From Streptomyces monomycini (GTDB lineage: Bacteria > Actinomycetota > Actinomycetes > Streptomycetales > Streptomycetaceae): a stretch of DNA of 64,000 nt. The translations under genes were made by a program, and so were the position numbers. The stretch is from contig NZ_JAFIQY010000002.1 in the NCBI RefSeq assembly GCF_022271435.1, forward strand, positions 186,001 through 250,000, given 5' to 3'. The first letter of the stretch is position 1, and each line of letters opens with the position of its first letter. The notes beneath the pieces are model-generated. The model saw only the letters and a program-made list of their open reading frames with translations, did no database searches and had not been told where the DNA came from. Of the stretch, positions 59,694 through 64,000 are shown piece after piece.

Positions 59694-61442
59694 CTACTTC
59701 TTGACGCCGACGTTGAGGTAGTCGTACTCACCGCTGTAGGCGGAGGTGGACACCAGGTTGGTGGCCTTCGGCGAGCGGTACAGCAGGATCTTGAAGTAGG
59801 TCAGCGGCACGATGACCGCCTGCTCCATCGTCTTCTTGTCGATCTCCGCGTAGTCCTTCTCGCGCTGGCCCTTGTCGCTGGTGGCGATGGCCTCGTCGAG
59901 CAGCTTGTTGATGGCCGGGTCGTCCAGCTCGGACAGGTTGGAGTTGCCGGACTTCTGGATCGCCTTGCCGTTGACGATCTGGTTCAGGTAGCCGAAGCCG
60001 GTCGGGTAGTCCGAGCCCCACTGCATCATCATCAGACCGATGTTGTTCTTCTTGGTGAACTCCGGCACGCCCGCGTAGTCCGAGAAGTACTTGCCGCTCG
60101 GGTACGTCTGGATCTTGGCGTCGATGCCGATCTTCTTCAGCGAGCCGACGATCGAGGTCGCCGCGTCCACCTCGTCCTGCCGGTCGCTGCGGGCGCTGAT
60201 CGTGGTGCTCACGTTGCCGGCGCCGCACGCCTCCCACTGCTTCTTGGCCTCGGTCAGGTCGAGGTTCTCACCGTTGTACTTCTGCGGGTACTGGTCGAAC
60301 TTCTGGTACCCGGCGAGGTCGGTGGGCAGCACGGTGGTGGCGACGTCACCGCGGATCGGTCCGCCCTGCGCGGTCTGCACGGCCTTCTTGTCGACCGCGT
60401 ACTGCACGGCCCGGCGGCACTCGACCTTGTCGAACGGCGCGACGTTGGGGTTGATCGCCACGTACGACAGGCGCTGGCCCAGCGCGTTGTCGGTGTTGGC
60501 CTTCTCCTTGGTGCTCGTCAGGAGCTGGGCCTGGGTCTGGGCGTCCACCCCGCGGCCGGCCATGTCGATGTGCGTGTTGCCGGCCTTCAGGTCCTTGTCG
60601 ATCGTCGACTGGGCGACCTTCATGTTCAGCACGATCTTGTCCGGCAGCTGCTTGCGCAGCGGGTCGGTCTTGGCGTCCCAGTTCGGGTTGCGGACGAGGA
60701 CGACCTTCTTGCCCTCCTCGTAGGTGTCGAACTTGTAGCTGCCCGAGGAGGCGATGTTCTTGGTGTAGTCCGCGCCCTTGTCCCTGGCCCGCGGCACCGG
60801 AGCCGTCTGCGGGGCGCTGACCAGGTAGTCGAACTCCGCGAAGGGCTGCTTGAGGCGGAAGACGACGGTCTGGTCGTCCGGCGTCTCGATGGACTTCAGC
60901 CCCTCCGGGCTCTTGTCCTTGTACGGGCCCTTGTAACCGCCCTCGTTGTCCTTGAGGTACGTCTGGAAGTAGTTCGGGCCGAGCGAGAGCACGTCCCGCG
61001 CGAAGTTGCTGCGCTCCACCGCGTACTTGACGTCCTTCGAGGTGATCGGCTTGCCGTCGTCGTACTTCAGACCCTTGCGGATCTTGTACGTCCAGGTCTT
61101 GTTGCCGTCGCTGGACTTGCCCATCGACTCGGCGAGGTCCGGCACCAGTTCGTTGCCCTTGGGGCCCGGACCCGGCTTGAAGGTGGTGAGCGGGCGCGCG
61201 TACAGACGGCTGAAGTTCCAGACGTAGGCGTAGTACGTGTTGCCCGGGTCGTAGGACTCGGGCGCGTCGCTCATCGCGTACGTGAGCGTGCCGCCCTTCT
61301 CGTCCGAGGCGTTGACGATGCCCTTGGTGGCGGCGTTCGCCTCGGCCGAGCCGCTGCTCGAACTCTTGCCGCTGCAGCCGGACAGCAACAGGCCCGCACT
61401 GGTGAGGGCCGCGATCGTTGCGACCGGGACTGACCTTCGCAT
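59694..61442 (-). CDS. Peptide-binding lipoprotein (SBP family 5)
   Basis: 582 residues, typical of oligopeptide receptors. Signal peptide with lipobox LLLSGCSGK (Cys near 23) anchors it outside the membrane. Family 5 features are GGTLTYAMSDAPESYDPGNTY at the start, a KIRKGLKYDDGKPITSKDVKYAVERS segment, and YVAINPNVAPFDKVECRRAVQYAVDKKAV. Its gene lies second in the operon, between the two permease genes. ATG at 61442. From memory this corresponds to the S. coelicolor SCO5477 region. Confidence 0.95.
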   Translation of the reverse strand: MRRSVPVATIAALTSAGLLLSGCSGKSSSSGSAEANAATKGIVNASDEKGGTLTYAMSDAPESYDPGNTYYAYVWNFSRLYARPLTTFKPGPGPKGNELVPDLAESMGKSSDGNKTWTYKIRKGLKYDDGKPITSKDVKYAVERSNFARDVLSLGPNYFQTYLKDNEGGYKGPYKDKSPEGLKSIETPDDQTVVFRLKQPFAEFDYLVSAPQTAPVPRARDKGADYTKNIASSGSYKFDTYEEGKKVVLVRNPNWDAKTDPLRKQLPDKIVLNMKVAQSTIDKDLKAGNTHIDMAGRGVDAQTQAQLLTSTKEKANTDNALGQRLSYVAINPNVAPFDKVECRRAVQYAVDKKAVQTAQGGPIRGDVATTVLPTDLAGYQKFDQYPQKYNGENLDLTEAKKQWEACGAGNVSTTISARSDRQDEVDAATSIVGSLKKIGIDAKIQTYPSGKYFSDYAGVPEFTKKNNIGLMMMQWGSDYPTGFGYLNQIVNGKAIQKSGNSNLSELDDPAINKLLDEAIATSDKGQREKDYAEIDKKTMEQAVIVPLTYFKILLYRSPKATNLVSTSAYSGEYDYLNVGVKK

Positions 61443-61512
61443 AATGGTCGGTTTCCCCTTCGTTGGTCGGAAACTTGGGTGGGGGCCGCCGGGCGTACGG
61501 GCCCGGGCGGTG

Positions 61513-62514
61513 TCAGCGGCTGCTGCGCGGGTCCAGCGCGTCCCTGAGGCCGTCGCCGAGGAGGTTGAACGCCAGCACGGTGACGAAGATCGCGAGGCCG
61601 GGGACGAGCATGTACTGCGGGTCCACCTCGTAGAACTTGACCGCCTGGTTGAGCATCCCGCCCCAGGACGCCTGGGGCGGCTGGATGCCGACGCCCAGGA
61701 AGCTCAGGGCCGCCTCGAAGAGGATGTTGGAGGGGATCAGCAGCGTCGAGTAGACGATGATCGGGCCCACCAGGTTGGGCAGCAGCTCCCTGAAGAGGAT
61801 GAACGGGCCACGGGCGCCCATGCCGCGCGCGGCGTCCACGAACTCCCGCTCGCGCAGCGAGAGCGTCTGGGCCCGCACGATCCGGCCCATGTACGGCCAG
61901 TTGAAGAAACCGATCACGAAGATCAGGACCGAGATGTGCAGCGGCAGCCCTTCGAGCCCGAAGGCGCCGCCCTGGAGCGAGGCCGAGATGGCGATGGCGA
62001 ACAGCAGCAGCGGGAACGCCAGGAAGACGTCCATCAGCCGGCTGATCAGCGCGTCCACCCGGCCCCGGTAGAAGCCGGCCACCACGCCGAGCACGGTGCC
62101 GATGGCCACCGACAGCAGCGTCGCGCCGAACGCCACGATCAGCGAGACCCAGGAGCCCTCCAGCACCCGCGCGAGCAGGTCGCGGCCGAACTTCGGGTCC
62201 ACGCCGAGCGGGTGGTCCAGGCTCATGCCGCCCAGGTCGCCCTTGGGCAGCGTGGTGTTGGGGTCGATGAGGTCCTGGTTCGGACTGTTGGGGTCCAGGC
62301 CCAGCCAGGACTGGACCGGCCGGGAGAGCGCCGCGATCAGGATGAGCAGGATGACAACGATGGCACCCGCTACCGCGACCTTGTCGCGCCGGAAGCGCAA
62401 CCAGGCGATCTGGCCGAGCGAGCGTCCCTCGATCTTCTTGCTCTCGACGCCTTGCAGCACCGCTTCCGGCTGCGCTTCGGCAGCCGCCCCGGTGGTCTCG
62501 ATCGGTGCGGTCAC
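61513..62514 (-). CDS. Peptide ABC transporter permease (DppC/OppC type)
   Basis: 333 residues. A ~45-residue cytoplasmic N-terminus (basic SLGQIAWLRFRRDKVAVAG before helix 1) and six helices. The ATPase-contact loop reads REREFVDAARGMGARGPFILFRELLPNL. First gene of the operon. GTG at 62514 is preceded by AAAGG; an in-frame ATG at 62553 is an alternative. The ~930 bases upstream are gene-poor and repeat-rich, and may hold the promoter. Confidence 0.93.
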   Translation of the reverse strand: MTAPIETTGAAAEAQPEAVLQGVESKKIEGRSLGQIAWLRFRRDKVAVAGAIVVILLILIAALSRPVQSWLGLDPNSPNQDLIDPNTTLPKGDLGGMSLDHPLGVDPKFGRDLLARVLEGSWVSLIVAFGATLLSVAIGTVLGVVAGFYRGRVDALISRLMDVFLAFPLLLFAIAISASLQGGAFGLEGLPLHISVLIFVIGFFNWPYMGRIVRAQTLSLREREFVDAARGMGARGPFILFRELLPNLVGPIIVYSTLLIPSNILFEAALSFLGVGIQPPQASWGGMLNQAVKFYEVDPQYMLVPGLAIFVTVLAFNLLGDGLRDALDPRSSR

Positions 62515-62584
62515 GGTGCCTTTGACCCCTCTCGGCCGGCGCCGCCGGCCCATGCGCGCCGCGGTCAGCGGCCTGGTTCACATC

Positions 62585-62802
62585 ACTGGTGCGAGTGGTG
62601 CGTCTGATGCGGGTGGTGCGTCTCGTGCCAGTGATTCGTCTGGTGCGGGTCGTGCCCTGGTGCGGGACATGCCCTGGTGCGAGTGGTGCTGCTGGTGCAA
62701 CGGGGAGAGCTCTGGAACAGCTGGAGCAACTGATGCTTGTACTGCTGGCGATGCGGGTACAGGTGTTGCGAGTACAGGTGTTGCAGGTCTTGCGGATGTT
62801 GC
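62585..62802. repeat. Degenerate short repeats upstream of the ABC operon
   Basis: TGGTGCG or close variants recur about every 9-18 bases from 62587 to 62700. A 13-base unit GTACAGGTGTTGC is exactly repeated at 62757 and 62772 (15-base period). The stretch is noticeably less G/C-rich than its surroundings. On the minus strand one open frame through it is His-rich. No protein family recognised. Confidence 0.6.
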
Positions 62803-63119
62803 AGGCGAAGCAGAAGTCGCGGAACGTCACGCGACGACGAGTGGTGCATCTCGTACACAGGGCCGAAACCCTCTGCTGCGGGAGTCTTCATCCGAGTTGC
62901 GATCACTCACCAGCCCTGGCCGGGAATGGATGCGCAACTGTGATGTAGCCCACGAGCTTCCGTTATGCGGACACACGCCCCGACTGAGCGGTTCGCACGG
63001 AGCCGTACAGGGCTCAACTTCCGGGCAGGGGTGCCCCATTCGATTCGTGGGGCCTTGGGGGCGGGGAAGGGCGAGGCGCCACGCTCCGACGGGTAGGGCG
63101 CGGGGGCGAGCGAGACTCG

Positions 63120-63296
63120 GCGCGAGGCCGGGCGGGGCACCCGCGAGGCCGGGGCGTGGCGCGAGGCCGGGGGCATGGCGCGAGGCCGGGGGCATGGCGC
63201 GTGGCCGGACCGGACATGGCGCGAGGCCGGGCGGGGCACCAGGTGCGGCACGGCGTGAGGGGCGGGGCAGCGTGAGGGGCGGGGCAGCGTGAGGCG
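63120..63296. repeat. G-rich tandem repeats in gene-poor gap
   Basis: A 19-base unit GGCGCGAGGCCGGGGGCAT is exactly repeated at 63158 and 63177, with degenerate copies on both sides (63120, 63196, 63218). A separate 17-base unit GTGAGGGGCGGGGCAGC is exactly repeated at 63255 and 63272, with a third partial copy at 63289. The gap from 62515 to 63488 holds no gene I can support beyond these repeats and the ones at 62585-62802. Confidence 0.8.
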
Positions 63297-63488
63297 CGCG
63301 CGGCACGGTTCCCGCTCACGCCCCTTGGGTAACCCCCTGTTGGGGGGACGTGGCCGTTCGATTCGCCCTCATAGGCGCGCGATCAGGACGCCACCGGCCC
63401 ACCGCCCCGGACCGAGCGCCGCGGAAGAGCCGAAGCCCGCGGAAGACAGCATGGGCCTGGGCCGGCAGGCCGGAGCCGGACAGCAGGC

Positions 63489-64000
63489 TCAGTACGGCCG
63501 CGGGTAGCCGTACCCGTACGACGGGGCGGGGGCCGGGGCGGGCGCGGGTACCGGCCCCGCCGCGTAGGCGTCCCGGTCGAAGAACGGCCGCGCGTTGGCC
63601 CGCATCCACATACCGACCGGGTCGTACTCGTCGTTCATCGCGACCGTCGAGACGGGCAGCCCCTCCGGCACCGCGCCGATGGACTGCTGGATCATCAACC
63701 GCACCGAGTCCACGGCCGGTTGTCCCGTGTCGTACAGGTCCAGGCCGATGGCCAGGTACGGAGCGCCGAGGGCGGGCTGCACCCAGGCCCGGCGCAGGGA
63801 ACGCACGGCGGGCGTGCGGTGCGCGTTCTGCCCCAGCAGGGCGTAGAACTGGGGAATCTCGATGGCCGGTTCGGTGATCCGCAGCGGACCGGCCGGCAGC
63901 CGGTCCAGGCCGCCCGCGATGCGCCGCAGGTCCAGCCACGGGATGCCGACGCCGCCGCCGGGGGCGTGCGGGTTGAGCCACAGGCCCCAGCGGTCGGGGA
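63489..64000 (-). CDS. SseB-like protein (3' part only)
   Basis: About 170 C-terminal residues; the start lies beyond the right edge. Sequence seen: WGLWLNPHAPGGGVGIPWLDL, then FYALLGQNAHRTPAVRSLRRAWVQ, AIGLDLYDTGQPAVDSVRLM and a Pro/Ala/Tyr-rich tail. The pattern of a later region scoring two or more arguments (HRTPAVRSLRRAWVQ..., AIGLDLYD...) resembles the SseB C-terminal domain of enhanced-serine-sensitivity proteins as I remember them. Function in actinobacteria is unknown. Minus strand, convergent with nothing; the repeat region follows its stop. Confidence 0.6.
   Translation of the reverse strand, partial: PDRWGLWLNPHAPGGGVGIPWLDLRRIAGGLDRLPAGPLRITEPAIEIPQFYALLGQNAHRTPAVRSLRRAWVQPALGAPYLAIGLDLYDTGQPAVDSVRLMIQQSIGAVPEGLPVSTVAMNDEYDPVGMWMRANARPFFDRDAYAAGPVPAPAPAPAPSYGYGYPRPY

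Noticed and set aside
63120..63296. CRISPR-like array
   Set aside because: Unequal units with no unique spacers and no cas genes nearby; simple tandem repeats.

Overview
The window is high-GC actinobacterial DNA, almost certainly from a Streptomyces chromosome. Evidence: near-uniform G/C at third codon positions, many GTG starts and 4-base GTGA/ATGA overlaps, twin-arginine and lipoprotein export signals, a DasR-type box at a chitinase gene, and regulator families typical of streptomycetes (SARP, XRE/small-protein pairs, c-di-GMP proteins). Gene order from ilvB through gatCAB, a GGDEF-EAL gene, ligA, mnmA, a cysteine desulfurase and a peptide ABC transporter resembles, from memory, the S. coelicolor core around SCO5512 to SCO5475, with accessory insertions. 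No tRNA, rRNA, insertion sequence, CRISPR array or prophage was seen.

Layout. 1-5 kb: 5' end of ilvB (minus) behind a transcription attenuator with a 13-residue leader peptide; a PAS-GGDEF-EAL c-di-GMP protein with a degenerate EAL site and a BldD-like box; a 2-hydroxyacid dehydrogenase. 5-19 kb: aldo/keto reductase, sugar-dehydrogenase lipoprotein, small DUF6191 protein, membrane protein, MMPL transporter, Tat-exported phospholipase C, an XRE regulator with a divergent small-gene pair (the second gene broken by an amber codon), a berberine-bridge-type oxidase and a GH18 chitinase. 19-32 kb: housekeeping core with gatC-gatA-small membrane gene-gatB, rmdB, ligA, a MetE-like protein, SDR, LOG-like protein and gdhA. 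32-41 kb: murJ, membrane protein, aldo/keto reductase, mnmA, amidase, a DUF-type gene, cysteine desulfurase and an alpha/beta hydrolase.

40.7-50.1 kb is the most distinctive accessory region. It is a four-gene minus-strand operon: a Trypco1-like small protein, a trypsin-like protease fused to VMAP-type regions, a MoxR-type AAA+ ATPase, and a giant (1819 aa) protein. The giant joins a vWA-like/SAV_2336-type N-terminus to two tandem SARP modules, a STAND NTPase and TPR repeats. The set looks like a ternary MoxR-vWA-VMAP NTP-dependent conflict or signalling system whose vWA subunit has been fused to a duplicated AfsR-like transcription factor. This is the best candidate for an undescribed system.

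50-64 kb: acyl-CoA thioesterase, UPF0126/TRIC-type channel, two further DUF6191-like proteins (one an open frame running antisense through the channel gene), a membrane-anchored esterase, a secreted M1 aminopeptidase, a methyltransferase, a five-gene oligopeptide ABC operon (permease-binding protein-permease-ATPase-ATPase) with an internal stem-loop and a strong terminator, a gene-poor repeat-rich stretch, and the C-terminal part of an SseB-like gene.
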